Shown here: positions 34,244-46,120 of the stretch, piece by piece
Layout of the letters: every line of letters begins with the position of its first letter
How positions within the stretch are numbered: the first letter of the stretch is position 1
Source: Aplidium turbinatum
Taxonomy: Eukaryota > Chordata > Ascidiacea > Aplousobranchia > Polyclinidae
NCBI GenBank assembly: GCA_918807975.1
Contig: OU964925.1
Span: 23,409,608-23,473,607 of the forward strand
Direction of reading: 5' to 3'
DNA length: 64,000 nucleotides
Position numbers and translations under genes: made by a program
The notes under the pieces: model-generated
The model's database searches: none
Told to the model about the DNA's origin: nothing
The model's input: only the letters and a program-made list of their open reading frames with translations

Positions 34244-35479
34244 CAGGGGTCACCAAACTTTTTTCTCTGAGGGCCGGATTACTGCGAGATTAACAGCTGC
34301 GGGCCGGATGCAAATTGCGAAAAGATATACAACTATTTAGAATCTCCATTGACTTGAATTGAGCACAATAAATAACAAAGTCAGCGGTGGAATAGCAAAG
34401 TTGTAATGAAAATCGAAAGGTTGCTGGAAAAGTTATCCCCTGCTGTGATAGGGGAGACCGGGGATATTGCGGACGCGGGGATACCTCGGATAAGACATTT
34501 GACGTCACAGTAGAGTATTGTTAAATCACGTTTGCTAAAGCTTTGTGGCTCCATTACAAATCAGGATAAAGTTTGCAAGTATGTCTGGTTTTCTTAGAAG
34601 GTTAAAGTCGAAAAAGTAACTTTATCAGTGATATCGAGATTTCAAAATTGTACGTGTAAGGTCATAATTCCGTTGCAGTTAACCAAAACAAACTTTTTAT
34701 TGATTGAGGTTGTAGTTAGAAAGCTATACTCAGATAAGCAAGTGATGATTTTGACCAGCAGTTAATCAGGTAGCCTAGCCATATTTTATTCATTTACCTG
34801 TAGTCACGTGGTCGGGGATACTTCGGACACAATGGCCGAAGTATCCCCGTGGAAAAAATCAAACTTAAACAAAATCTTATTTTCAGATCTTTTGAATAAT
34901 TTATTAGATTTTAAAGACATAATGGTTCGGACATATAAAAGAAAAACAAATATTCTGTATTAACTGTCAAATCAACTCAAAACGTCTGCATAAAATTGCT
35001 GTCCGAGATGACCCCAGGCATGTCCGAAATTACCCCAGTACCGGGGTGACTTCGGACATTTGAGGACCTTAGAAACTATGCTTTTTATAAGCATTTTCGG
35101 TTTTCTGAAACAAACGATACTCCTACCCTTTTTTGGCAAAGCTTTACGGTTTACAACAAAACAACATTTACGAACTTTCTGTGTGCTATCCCCGGTCTCC
35201 CCTACACTGCAGGGCATCGTGCTCTTGAAAAAATATTACACTGATGAAACATTGGAGTTTTGAACAACAAAGGTTGAGATGTCATAAGAAGAAACAATAT
35301 GGAAAAATCATTAGCAGGTTGCGTGCAGCTCAACAGCAACGTCAGTCCTTTACAAAAAGTTTGGTAACTTTTTTCCTTTCAGTTGTAGTGCAGCTGTTAT
35401 TTCCGCAGCACGTGGCGGGCCGGATGAAATCAGTTCGCGGGCCGGTTCTGGCCCGCGGGCCGTAGTTTGGTGACCCCTG
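34244..35479. mobile_element. hAT-type element, CAGGGGTCACCAAACT tips, TSD GTTTAGAC
   Basis: Perfect 8-bp duplication GTTTAGAC (34236-34243, 35480-35487). Tips CAGGGGTCACCAAACT and AGTTTGGTGACCCCTG (the right one with one change, GTAGTTTGG). GGGCCGG motifs lie inside both ends. Most of the interior is the TA-flanked element 34451-35202. Confidence 0.93.
34451..35202. mobile_element. TA-flanked element with perfect 16-bp inverted tips GGGGAGACCGGGGATA
   Basis: Tips are exact complements and each is bordered by TA (34449-34450, 35203-35204). Subterminal copies of a GGGGATACTTCGGACA-like motif occur in both orientations (about 34812-34848, 35003-35060). No coding region recognised. Nested in 34244-35479. 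Same design as 8591-10289. Confidence 0.78.
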
Positions 35480-35487
35480 GTTTAGAC

Positions 35488-37910
35488 CACAATGCATAGC
35501 TTGATTAAGATTTAATCCATAAATGAAAACACACCGAGTAAAAATATTCTGCATATGTACAAAATGTAAGGTTGCATATTCCAGTACTGTCGACACTCGA
35601 CAGTTAAACCTAAAGCGCATAATTATGTTCTCCCTTTGCTAACAAGTACGGTACCAATACAGTAATTCAGCAATCGCCTTTCATCAAGCAAGTGCATAAA
35701 TCCACAGTAAAAGACGCCCTTGTAAAATTAAAAAAAACATGAAAGTATTCTTTAGGTTTTAGAAAAAGTTTTACTGGTCTAAATTGTCACTATTTGCCCA
35801 GACTTCAATGGAAGGCTGTTGCAGGTAGAGCAACAATCTTGTGGATGAAACAAGTTGCAGACGCTGATAATATCATTTGCGCCTCTTCCAGTTTGACCTT
35901 CCGAGTGGAGATGGAAGACATGCTAAGCCGTCTCAGAATAGATAGGCTTTGGCTGATGTGGCAGGCGTTACACCGTGACGTATTATTCACCATTATGAAG
36001 GTTGTTCTCCGGCTACTTTTATAAGGTGATTGACTGTACCGGTAATAAAACTATTTTCTAGAGCTGACGACATCAAAAGATTGACTAAAAATTGAGATAA
36101 ACTCGTGGCCTACAAAATAGGCCTCGGGAAAAACCAAAAACCTCATCATTTTAAACGATTATTGCAAAAATTATTGCGAACGATTAGAAAAACATTCAAT
36201 TGTGCAATATTATAGAAATATGTCAAAGATACATGAGAATGAATGCAAGGAGCAAGACAATTAGTATCCAATCGCAAACCACCATCGGTATGGCTTTTAT
36301 TCGCTATCTTCATTGCATTTGTCCTGTTCACAGTGCACTTATCTTCTTGTATGGTTGAACTCACCCCCTTTTCATGAAGTTTCAATGCAAGCACATTTTC
36401 AAAGAATAAGAGCTGATACAATTATTTCACGGGATGACAAATCACAGTAATTTCAACGCGGCAAAGCAACGATTCGTTAAAGAACTTTTGTATGAAAAGT
36501 GAGTATACGATTGAAGATAAAAATACATCAACGAGTCACACAAATGACAATCGTAGTAACTTTATTAATTATTTACCAATTCAGCCTAGGCGAACAAAGA
36601 ATACTTTGCAGCATTCGTTTGTTTGCTGCATTCTAGAAAATAAAAGCTGCTTAGTGCTTGTGTTGTAAACATTATCATCTTATCATGTTTTCTTATCTCA
36701 ACAAACGGTGCAGCAACCCAGAAAGCAAAATCGAGTCCACGTCTTTTAGGCACAGACAGTTAGTTGCCTGCCAAATAAGTGCGCTCACTGTGGCGCCAAG
36801 ATATTTAGATGCAGCAAACTGTGGCGCCGGTCATTTCGGTGTGTCAAATTACACTCATAATCATTTATCAGAAATGCTTGATAATGCGACAGTTATCCCC
36901 GCTGTATTACAGAGTGAATTTCAGTTTGAAACATCATTAAGCAGTGCCTGACTAGTGACTAGTATGTAAGTACAGCTAAAAACCCACCTAGTTTTAAATA
37001 CAAAATCTAACCAAATAAGCAACCTAGCTGTTGCAAACTAACAAAATATCGTCAATGCAAGCTGAGTACAGCGAATCTCATAAAATATAACTTGCCAATT
37101 GTACTTAGCAAATGGGAATTTTTTTAATTCGTTTTTGTTTCATTTCGATTCAAAAAGCATTTCAAATACCTCTCTCCTTGAGAAAATCATGCGTACGCCA
37201 CTGTCTGCAGTATTACCATCAAGCACCTAATAAAATATACCTTACACTCTTACAGGGAATAGCCCTTAACTGTCGATGCGCCGCACCAAATATCCTGACG
37301 TCACAGTGTGAACACCTATTTTGCAGCCAACTGTCTGCACCTAAAAGACGTGCTCCGGAAAAATCCGTTAATGTAAAAAATGACGAATTTTGCTGTCTGC
37401 GAATGTAACAGTGTAAATGGTCAATTACTCTATGCTTTCTGCAATTCGCTTTTTCAGGTTCACTCAACGCAAACACAAAGCGATCGGTGAGAGAACTATT
37501 GGCGCGAAGAGTACGTCTATGGACCTGAGTTTATGAATCGGACATGGCAAATGTGACATAGAGAAAAATTACGCAAGAAAATGATCGGACGTTGGAAAAG
37601 GGGGTGAAAGTGGTCAATTTTAAGATTTCAGCTCCTGTAAAATAGGTAATAAGCAACAATGAGATTAAAGTACAAGGTGTTCTGGACATTTTAAGCCATG
37701 TTCGTCTTGTTCAAAAAAGAGCATGGTCACAAAAGAATAATCGTGGTCGTGTGCTTTGGGGTTAAAATGAATAACACTCTTCCATAACGCAAAGTGAAAT
37801 TTCTTAATTAGTACATGTATAACTTTCTACAATTTTGGCAAATGAAACCAGATGGAATGATTGAAGGGTACAGGAGCCCATGACTTATTGCTTTGCACGT
37901 AATACCGTAG
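35488..37910. other. intergenic, mostly unassigned
   Basis: No gene recognised. A right-half fragment of the MITE-88 palindrome lies at 37366-37401. Confidence 0.5.
37366..37401. repeat. MITE-88 right-half fragment
   Basis: CCGTTAATGTAAAAAATGAC then GAATTTTGCTGTCTGCG, the right arm of the family. Confidence 0.6.
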
Positions 37911-38985
37911 AGAGTCAAATCATTATATTTCAACAAGAAAATTGCAATTTGTAACCCAATGTCTCAAAAACTCATGAATTTTTGATATAAGGTGCACTTG
38001 AATGAGCTAAATCCGATAAAAGAAATTTCAGTGAAATCCATCGAGAAATGGCGAAGCTACACTGATTTGATTGTACCACTAGAGGCGCTGTGCGCGATAA
38101 GGTAAAAATACAAATATTGATAAAATTCGCAGTTTAATGCTAGGAATGTGGCGAAAACTGGTAATGTACCATTTTTGAGGGTGTAGAATTCAAAAATGAG
38201 GTCAAATTAAGCAAAAAAGACTTGCAAATGAGTCAAAACTGGGATTTTATTTTCAAAAGTGACCCATTTCAAGCGCGTGCCCTCCGAAAAGGGGACGATG
38301 TTTCGAAAAAATAAAAATAGTAAAATGACCTTCGGGAATCAAGGAATCATGTCCAATATTCAAAATAGGTGCCCCAATGCGTTTTATAGACAAATTTTAA
38401 ATTTTAAAATTGCAATGAAAAAAAACTCTGAAATAGCACAAGATACTGTAATTTATTGATCAAATTCAAACATGAAAAGTTTTTACAATTTTTCATACAG
38501 TTTTTACAAGTTTTTTACAACTCATTGGGGCACCTATTTTGAATATTGGACATGATTCCTTGATTCCTGAAGGTCATTTTCCTATTTTTATTTTTTCGAA
38601 ACATCATCCCCTTTTCGGAGGGCACGCGCTTGAAATGGGTCACTTTTGAAAATAAAATCCCAGTTTTGACCCATTTGCAAGTCTTTTTTGCTTAATTTGA
38701 TCTCATTTTTGAATTCTACACCCCCAAAAATTGTACATTACCAGTTTTCGCCACATTCCTAGCATTAGAACTGCGAATTTTATTAATATTTGTATTTTTA
38801 CCATATCGCGCACAGCGCCTCTAGTGGTACAATCAAATCTGTGTAGCTCCGCCATTTCTCGATGGATTTCACTGAAATTTCTTTTATCGGATTTAGCTCA
38901 TTCAAGTGCACCTTATATCAAAAATTTATGAGTTTTTGAGACATTGGGTTACACCCCTTGTTGAATTATAATGATTTGACCCTAG
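37911..38985. mobile_element. giant foldback palindrome, ~470-bp arms, ~140-bp loop
   Basis: Left arm about 37911-38380, right arm about 38523-38985, close complements over their length (for example AGGTGCCCCAATG against CATTGGGGCACCT at the inner ends, and GTCAAATCATTATA at the outer ends). The loop is AT-rich and non-coding. No clear target duplication. Probably a non-autonomous long-TIR element or foldback. Confidence 0.82.
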
Positions 38986-41166
38986 AGTCAAATGGTAAAA
39001 AAAACTCACAAATAAAAGTTTTGGAATGATCTCAAACATATCTGAAACTTAAGTGAAGACTTGAACTTATAAGCGTACAAACAACTCATTCCAACGATAT
39101 GTCAATAAACATTTTGTATTGTAAATGTAAATTAAAAAACTATTGATTACAACAACAATCTATATATAATTGATTTCTATGCACCACACTTTCAGAAAGA
39201 TACTAAAAGCTATACTTCAATCTTTCACTTGAAAGATGGTACTAGTATATATTACTCAATACAAAAAAAAACCTTAGTAGATTAAGAAAATCATTTATGA
39301 TCCTGAAAAATTCCTTCAATAGCCTAAGTATTTACTGAAAAAATCTGATTTTTGACTATAAACAGTCAGTTGCAAACACTTACAGGTTTTTGGAACAAAC
39401 TTTAAAGATTCTGAAAATATTCAAAATCTTGATTGATCTTTTTTGGGACCATCACCAATGAACTCGTGGCCTAAGCCGTTGTTGCACTTTCCACAACGAA
39501 CCTTCAAGAAATCAAAATTTTGGTACAAATCTAGAGAAAACACTTGTTCATGCAGTCCCAAACTACAAAATCCGTCATTTTTACATTGATTCAACATCTG
39601 CAAACGTTAAATTCATTGAAACACTATAAAAATGACGGATTATGCGGAGTGAAAAGAAAGAAAGAATACATGTCCACATTGAAGATTAAACATATATTAT
39701 ATATATACCTTATATGCTCCAGGGGATTCAAGATATTTAGACAGGCTGTCTTCCTTTATCGTATCCGTGAAAGCTGGCCATGGAGAAGAGTGTTCGAATT
39801 TCGAAACACTTGAAAATAACTCGTATCCACACTTAGAACAAACGTATATACCTAAAACAATATTCCAGGGATAAATTGTAACAATTGCAAACTTACCGTA
39901 GTCCTCAATGCAGCTAGCAGAGCTAAAATTATCACAGAAAAACTAACATAGATAGCCTAAGTCATACACTACCTGAGGTTTTATGTTAGATAGCTAACAA
40001 ACATCAGGTGTAACACTTATTCAAATAGAAGTTCAATAATAAAAACACTGAAACAATAAATATGCTTAAACAAACGTTTTAAATCTTAATATAATGATAA
40101 TTTAAATTTCAGTGGTCTAAAATCTAAATGACATAAATCAATCCTCTTCATGACAAATCACATTTTTGCACTTGGAATGTTAAACCAAATGTATTAGCAT
40201 GCATCACATGACACATGCTTAATCAAGCCATTAGCAAGTCAATCAAAATTATTTTTCTATCTAGTGGAAAAAACTAAGTTATTGAGGAAGAAAAAAAATA
40301 TAAAACCAATCAACAATTTCTTCTAAACAAAAAGCAGAAAAAAAAAGTCATTAGCAAACCATAAATCACATCTCTCATCACCGTTTTAACTTAAGATAAA
40401 AATTGAAAAGGTGAAGCATCAACAAACATGTAATTATTGCTCTCTCTCTCTCTACATATATATAAAGCTATTTTAAAACTTTTAAAAAGATGTCAGTTTT
40501 ATCAAATTTATTTTACAAAATAAGTTTGAAAAACTAAAGATTAGAATATAATAAACTCTTAATTGAGTGAATGATAAAGTTTATGTCAAGCTATCTCTGC
40601 TGCAGCAATGTGCTTTAAAATTCCATTTTCAATTGCATTATTAACCAACCTGTTTTGAAATGGTCTTTATATACTTCACCAGAAAAAGAACAAAAGGACA
40701 TTTTGTTTCACTATTTCTTGAACTCACTAAAATGCTTTAAACTGAAAAAATAAAACATATCAGAGAGGTAAATTTCAATTTGCAAACTTTAAAACACCAA
40801 ATAATAAAATACAATAGTTGCAATACTATAGTTAGTATTCCTTCAAAAATTCTTAAATAAATACAAGAATGTTGCAATATTCTTGAGTTATGCTAGAAAA
40901 AAATGCTATGATAAACTTAAAATGGAAGTTACTAAGTGCATGCAAATTGTACATAACTTTGTTAACCCTTATAGTTGAGATACACAATTACACATTTAGC
41001 CACATTTTAATACTTTTCTTCAACAACTGTATGAGCAATAAACAATGTTCAACACACTAGTCTAGAATGACATTATAAGTACCGGTAAATTGTTTTTTTG
41101 TTTTATGAATTGTTGAGTACTACAGAAGAATTGAAATTGATGAATATTGACACCAACAAAGTATCA
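38986..41166. other. AT-rich intergenic DNA
   Basis: No gene recognised. Contains one MITE-88 copy (39557-39646) and a short CT/TA simple repeat at about 40440-40465. Confidence 0.5.
39557..39646. repeat. MITE-88 palindrome copy, full length
   Basis: CCCAAACTACAAAATCCGTC, TTACATTGATTCAACATCTG, and the right arm AAAAATGACGGATTATGCGG. Confidence 0.78.
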
Positions 41167-41174
41167 CATCTAGC

Positions 41175-41385
41175 CTGGGTTTTTTTTTTGCTGAGACTTT
41201 TCGGTCATTTGTCCGAAATGACTTGAAAAAATTCGATCAATTTTATTTATTCGGTCATTTTTGGTCATATATAGTCAATTGACTATATATTTTTTCAGAC
41301 ATTTCGACCGAATTAACTATATTTTTTTCGAGCATTTTGCTAAAAAATTGGTCAATGACCAATAAATGACCAAAAAAAACCCCAG
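41175..41385. mobile_element. short hAT-type MITE, 211 bp, TSD CATCTAGC
   Basis: Perfect 8-bp duplication CATCTAGC (41167-41174, 41386-41393). Tips CTGGGTTTTTTTTTTGC and AAAAAAAACCCCAG; inside, GGTCATTT/AAATGACC motifs and TATAGTCAATTGACTATA, itself a palindrome. Confidence 0.85.
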
Positions 41386-42879
41386 CATCTAGCTAGCTAA
41401 GTCCTCACCAGAATAAATAGATTTTTATCACAGTTACAATAGTAGCCATTCTGTCTAACTTGCCAAATGTGGAAGTTTATGTAATTGGTGTAGTTACCAA
41501 CATAGCCGATGGCATAAGTTATGTTTCACTTGATTCTTACAATTTATGTAATTAAATTGTAATGTTGTCATGTAATTAAATTGTAATGTTTCACATGCCT
41601 CAAATGGCGGTTACAACCCCCAGTCCCCCAAGCCTTCTAGCTAGCTGATGGGAGCCTATTCCATGAGATTTGTTACAGTATTTTGGTAGAGCTACGGTAA
41701 TAAGTTTGTCTTGTTGAACCATAAGCATACGAAGCCGAGCAACGTTATCAAGTTTAACATATTCAAGTTTAGTACATTTACAGAAACACAAAACTACACA
41801 ACAAATTAAATATCGAACATTTTCAACATCGATTTTAGCAACTCTTTTGATGTACCAATTGGGAAAAGATTCAGTAAGATTTTCAAAAAATTTAGTTAAA
41901 ATTGTTAAAAAGGAGGAAGTGGCTACATTTACGGCGCCGTAAATACAGCCGTTCCATGCCTTTTTTTTAATCTTTACGTCGCTGTTACTGTGCACGCGCA
42001 CTGTTGCTGTGTCTGCTCGCTTGCTGCGTATTTTTTTCTTTTTTCACCTTCTCTTTCTAAGCGAAACACGAAAGAACAAATGAAAAAAAGTGCATATATA
42101 TATAACTTCAAAATTCAACTGTTTTTGCCAAGTGAATCTGCGGCGCGTGTGATCTTTGTCCGGCTCGCACTCACAAGGATGTAAGTTCGATACCACCAGT
42201 GGTAATTTTTTTTAAACTAAATTCTAACCCGAAGTGACTCAATCGTTAGGCTACGCATTTTTGTGGCCGTATTTAGTTCTGACCATCACAACGAAAAACA
42301 GTATATGACAAACATTACATAGCAGAGGTCTAGAAAAAGGTAGAAGCAACAAAACGCGGAGGTTATAGCGTGCATGATATCAAAGCAGGACATTCAGTTT
42401 GAAATATGGCAGGGTGGTAACCGTGGCGTCGTCGTAACACCTTAACAAAATTTTTATAAATTTAAAACAGAGAAAAAAAGGCTAGTGAGTTTTTTTTCTT
42501 TAACAATTAAAATGAGTAAAAAAAAATTCTAAATTTATAAAATTTTGAGGTGTTACAACCGTGCCATATTTTAAACTGATTGTCCTGCTTTGCTATCATA
42601 CATGCTATAACCTCCGCGTTTTGTTGCTTCTACCTTTTTCTAGACCTCTACTATTGTTTGTCATATAATGTTTTTTTGTTGTGATGGTCAGAACTAAAAA
42701 CAAACTAAACTGAACGGCCACAAAAATGCGTAGCCTAACGATTGGGTTAGAATTGAGTTTTTAAAAAAAATCACCTTTTGGTGGAATCAAACTCATATTC
42801 TTGCGAGTACAAGCCAGACAAAGATTGCACGCGCCACAGATTCACTTGGCAAAAACGGTTGAATTTAGAAGTTATATAA

Positions 42880-43665
42880 GGGTGGGAAAGACGATAACCT
42901 TCTCGCGGTTCACCCTGTCAGTACTGATTTTTCAGGAAGCTAATCATCGTCTAGGCTTGCGGGCTGACAGCCGCATAAACACCGAGTGGGTGGTAAAAGG
43001 ATAATCCCTCGGCCCAACCTCGGAAAGATGTCTAACTTTCAACAAGCACCTTCAAGGCCCAACACTATACCATGGGAAATCACCATCGGCACATGGAATG
43101 TACGAGGCCTTAATGCTGAAACCAAAAAGCAAACTCTGGGCAAAGACTGCCAAAGCTACAATATTGACCTCTGTAATAGCTGGTCTGTTACCAAAGCAAG
43201 TCTTGAAAGATTGGATGCCTGTCATCGAAGACATTTACGTGTCATAACTGGTCATACTTGGCCAAACAGTCTTATCTCGAACAAAAATCTCTACAAAATA
43301 TGCAACAGTGAACCATTGTCTTGCAAGATCTCCACCATGAGATGGAACATGTTTGGACACATTCTGAGACTTCACCAGGACTCACCTCCTCAGAAAGCCC
43401 TTGAATTTGCAATAATTGGCAGCAAAAAGTACCAAGGCCGAACCGGACGTCACCGTACCAATTTATTACAACTGCTGAGATCTGACATCAGACAAGCTGG
43501 CCTGGGATCCTTGCTCAGCACACCACATCTCCATCGATTGCAAAACATCGCAAAGGACAAAACAGAATGGAGATCCTATCAACCTTGTTGAAAGACTGAT
43601 CGAAGCCAGCGGATGCCAAACGATTTGGCTACACTGGCGGCGGAGACAGTTACAATAATAATAAT
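42880..43665 (+). mobile_element. internally deleted LINE copy inserted in the foldback arm
   Basis: Begins where the right foldback arm breaks off (after GAAGTTATATA) and ends in an (ATA)n-type tail, after which the arm resumes (ACGCACTTTTTT). It carries a 5' untranslated part and one short open frame. Confidence 0.7.
43028..43591 (+). CDS. chimeric LINE frame: endonuclease start joined to RT C-terminus
   Basis: The frame reads ITIGTWNVRGLNAETKKQ, the first strand of an APE-type endonuclease (RTE-like LINE proteins begin this way). After about 55 residues it continues directly with LERLDACHRRHLRVITGHTW, then RWNMFGHILR and GRTGRHRTNLLQLLRSD, which normally lie after the reverse-transcriptase core. 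Everything between (most of the endonuclease and the RT) is missing, yet the frame stays open for about 190 codons. ATG 43028 (MSNFQQ) is used because the frame upstream lacks similarity; 42986 is an alternative. Confidence 0.7.
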   Translation: MSNFQQAPSRPNTIPWEITIGTWNVRGLNAETKKQTLGKDCQSYNIDLCNSWSVTKASLERLDACHRRHLRVITGHTWPNSLISNKNLYKICNSEPLSCKISTMRWNMFGHILRLHQDSPPQKALEFAIIGSKKYQGRTGRHRTNLLQLLRSDIRQAGLGSLLSTPHLHRLQNIAKDKTEWRSYQPC

Positions 43666-43780
43666 ACGCACTTTTTTCCAGCAACAGCGCGCGTGCGCAG
43701 TGAAAGCGACGTAAAGATTAAAAAAAAGGCATGGAATGGCTGTATTTACAGCACCGTAAATGTAGCCACTTCCTAAAAAG

Positions 43781-44935
43781 AAATTTGATTGTTACATTTA
43801 CCCTTATATAGAATATTCAAAGTAGGCAGATATTTCCAGCTAAAGTCGTCTACGCCCTTTGCTCTAGGTTCTAATGTCGTATATAAATTGAGTTATTTGC
43901 GTGATGCAAGCCTGACAAACATTGGTATGTTAACAAGACATTTATCGACTAGAGCTGGGGAACACCTAAATTTGAATTCTATACAGAAAAGTGCAATTAA
44001 AGAAAAGATCACATTTCTCATATGTACAAAATATAAAAACAATGTTTCTATTAAGAAATTTGAGATCATGTTCAGAGTAGCCTACATAAAACGTAACAAT
44101 CCACCATTAAACAGACAATTGTAGGCTTGCTGCTCATCTTTCTTGCTCTGTGTATTTTAAAATTAGCTTTTTCGCACCTTGGCTTTCTACCACATCATGT
44201 GACCTGTTTAACACTTTTTGATGAAGTTACTTTTAGTCAGAAATATATATTGACCACTGTGCTGTTTTTTGTTGTTGATAAATTTAATTTTTAACCGCTG
44301 TATTTTACTCAGCTGATCTTCCCAAGAATCAACATCGATAGAGAATTCCTTTAGTTTAAAAAATGTTTTAAATTGTTCTTTCGGCTATGCTTGACCTGAC
44401 TTCAATTTGTCAGTCATCTATGGCTTGACTCATCTATGGCTTGACTTCAATTGTTTTTGTTTTTACTTTCTTAATTTGTTTACACTTTACAATCGAAACA
44501 TTATGGTGTTGCCAATACATTTTTTTCATATTTTTTTTAAAGATTTATCAAAAATTTTATTTGTATGGTTACCCAAGCACTCAGGCAGGTAGGTTGATTC
44601 AATCAAATTTTTTCCGTCTTTCAAACTGTGGAATTAACCTAATTTTTAATTAATTCTTGCGCCTATAAGCTGATAGCTTACTTCTGTCACATCTGTATGA
44701 CAATTGTAATAAATGAGCAAGCATTTTATAATTTTGTGGCAGCAATCTTATCGAATGAAAAGCGAAATAAAAATCAAATACAAGCAGGTTCCATTTTTCA
44801 TCCTTGTCACGGACTGTCGGCCTATTTTTGCTAAGACGTAAATTTAACTATAGTTTATTATCAACTAACAGTCACTATTATTTGACGTAATAAGCAAGTA
44901 GTGGGGGATTGCGGAAGAGTGTGGCCGCGGCCACA
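43781..44935. other. intergenic, unassigned
   Basis: The plus frame 43789-44124 is 111 codons long and contains CTKYKNNVSIKKFEIMFRVA. This resembles the last part of some reverse-transcriptase/GIY-YIG proteins of Penelope-like elements, but the match is too weak to call. Confidence 0.35.
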
Positions 44936-45205
44936 TTCAGTTCAGTTCAGTTCAGTTGTTTTTTTATTTCTGACCATCATATCAAAACAATACACATCAA
45001 CATAGCAAAGGTCAAGAAAAAGGTAGAAGCGACAAAACGCGAACGTTAAAACGTGCTTGTGATCGAAGTAAGTTATTGAGTTGAAAAAAAATTTGGCACG
45101 GTCGCAACACCTTCAGAAAAATTTAAGATATAAAGGGGAAAAAAAAAAAAATGTTACAAAACAAATAAACATATATAGGCTACAACTTTATTAGCCTACA
45201 TAACT

Positions 45206-45481
45206 TTAGCTGATATATTGAAGATTTGTATGGACAGTTGCTATGAAGATCGGCCATGGTGCGTTATCAAGAGTGCTGATGGTCGTAAGGGGAACACGTC
45301 TTGATGCGTTTAGCTCATAGCAAAGAGCAAGGCAGGCAAAGAAAACCCCACAAAGAAATCCTACCACGGGCAAAGCCATTTCAAGCGCAACGCACCAGGC
45401 CTTGCACGACTCACAAAATAGATAGGCTATAACTTGACGACATGAAACAATGACAAAAAAACAAATAAAACAAACTAGCAA
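45206..45481 (-). CDS. small hydrophobic ORF in LINE 3' UTR, copy 1
   Basis: 91 codons with a predicted membrane-type stretch (MALPVVGFLCGVFFACLALC). The last ~80 residues are the same in the second LINE copy; the N-termini differ through small indels. No family recognised. It may be a chance frame. Confidence 0.3.
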   Translation of the reverse strand: MLVCFICFFVIVSCRQVIAYLFCESCKAWCVALEMALPVVGFLCGVFFACLALCYELNASRRVPLTTISTLDNAPWPIFIATVHTNLQYIS

Positions 45482-45605
45482 AAAACAACATCATCATCTT
45501 GCGGAAATTCAATTATACCCAGGGAAGTTATGTCTTAAAGATATCAAGCGTGCTTTGATAAAAGTTGCGTTGATAAAGCGATAATTTTAGACCCCTGTCA
45601 GCTAA

Positions 45606-45680
45606 ACTCGCCACTTCCACACCGATCCAATGTTGGCTAACGTTGAATTAATGCAAAAATGACAGTCATCGCCAGCTGGG
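45606..45680. repeat. MITE-88-like relic inside LINE 3' UTR, copy 1
   Basis: CGCCACTTCCACACCGATCC, AATGTTGGCTAACGTTGAAT and CATCGCCAGCTGGG; diverged from the family and carried along by the LINE. Confidence 0.45.
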
Positions 45681-46120
45681 ATGTAGTAGTGGTAGCCTAT
45701 GTCCCAGTAATATGATAAATTTGGGTTACCGTATGTTTTACACGTTAAACCATATTAAAGTGACAAAAAATATCCAATTTGGCATATTACGTTAAAAAAA
45801 AAATAGATAAACAATCAGACAATAGCATGACGATCCAGTCCAAGATATTGAAATAAAACAACTGGTTGGAGCACATGGCCACTGCTTCACCGAAAGATGG
45901 AGATTGGTCAAAAAGGATGGAAAAACTTCTGCAGACTCTGTAGAACTTCTGTGGACAAAAAAAAAACACAAGAACCAGAAGGCCAGTAGGAGTACTTACA
46001 ATCTTACTATTTTGTTAATAAATCTACACACATTGGCTAATCATTGCTGGGCAATAAAAAAAAAAAAAAAAAAAATATTAGTATGTTTGGTGCATGATGT
46101 AATATTTAGATGGGATTATT

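Larger units (their letters stand above)
41913..43773. mobile_element. foldback element whose arms contain LINE 3'-UTR-like sequence, TSD TAAAAAG
   Basis: Outer arms 41913-42009 and about 43680-43773 are long complements (GGAAGTGGCTACATTTACGG...). Inner arms run from about 42095 to 42500 and back to about 42880. The 7-bp repeat TAAAAAG flanks it (41906-41912, 43774-43780). The inner arms resemble the 3' end of the LINEs at 44.9 and 58.8 kb in opposite orientations: CTGACCATCA, then AAAAAGGTAGAAGC and ACAAAACGCG, then AACACCTT. The right arm is interrupted by a different LINE (42880-43665). Confidence 0.75.

Noticed and set aside
40440-40465. CT/TA run as a regulatory element
   Set aside because: Plain short microsatellite in AT-rich DNA.
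43789-44124. 111-codon plus frame with KYKNNVSIKKFEIMFRV, perhaps a Penelope-like element end
   Set aside because: Similarity is a vague impression; no catalytic motif and no element borders.
44936-44956. (TTCAG)n as an independent microsatellite or telomere-like repeat
   Set aside because: It is the 3' tail of the LINE; the second copy has the same tail at 58766.
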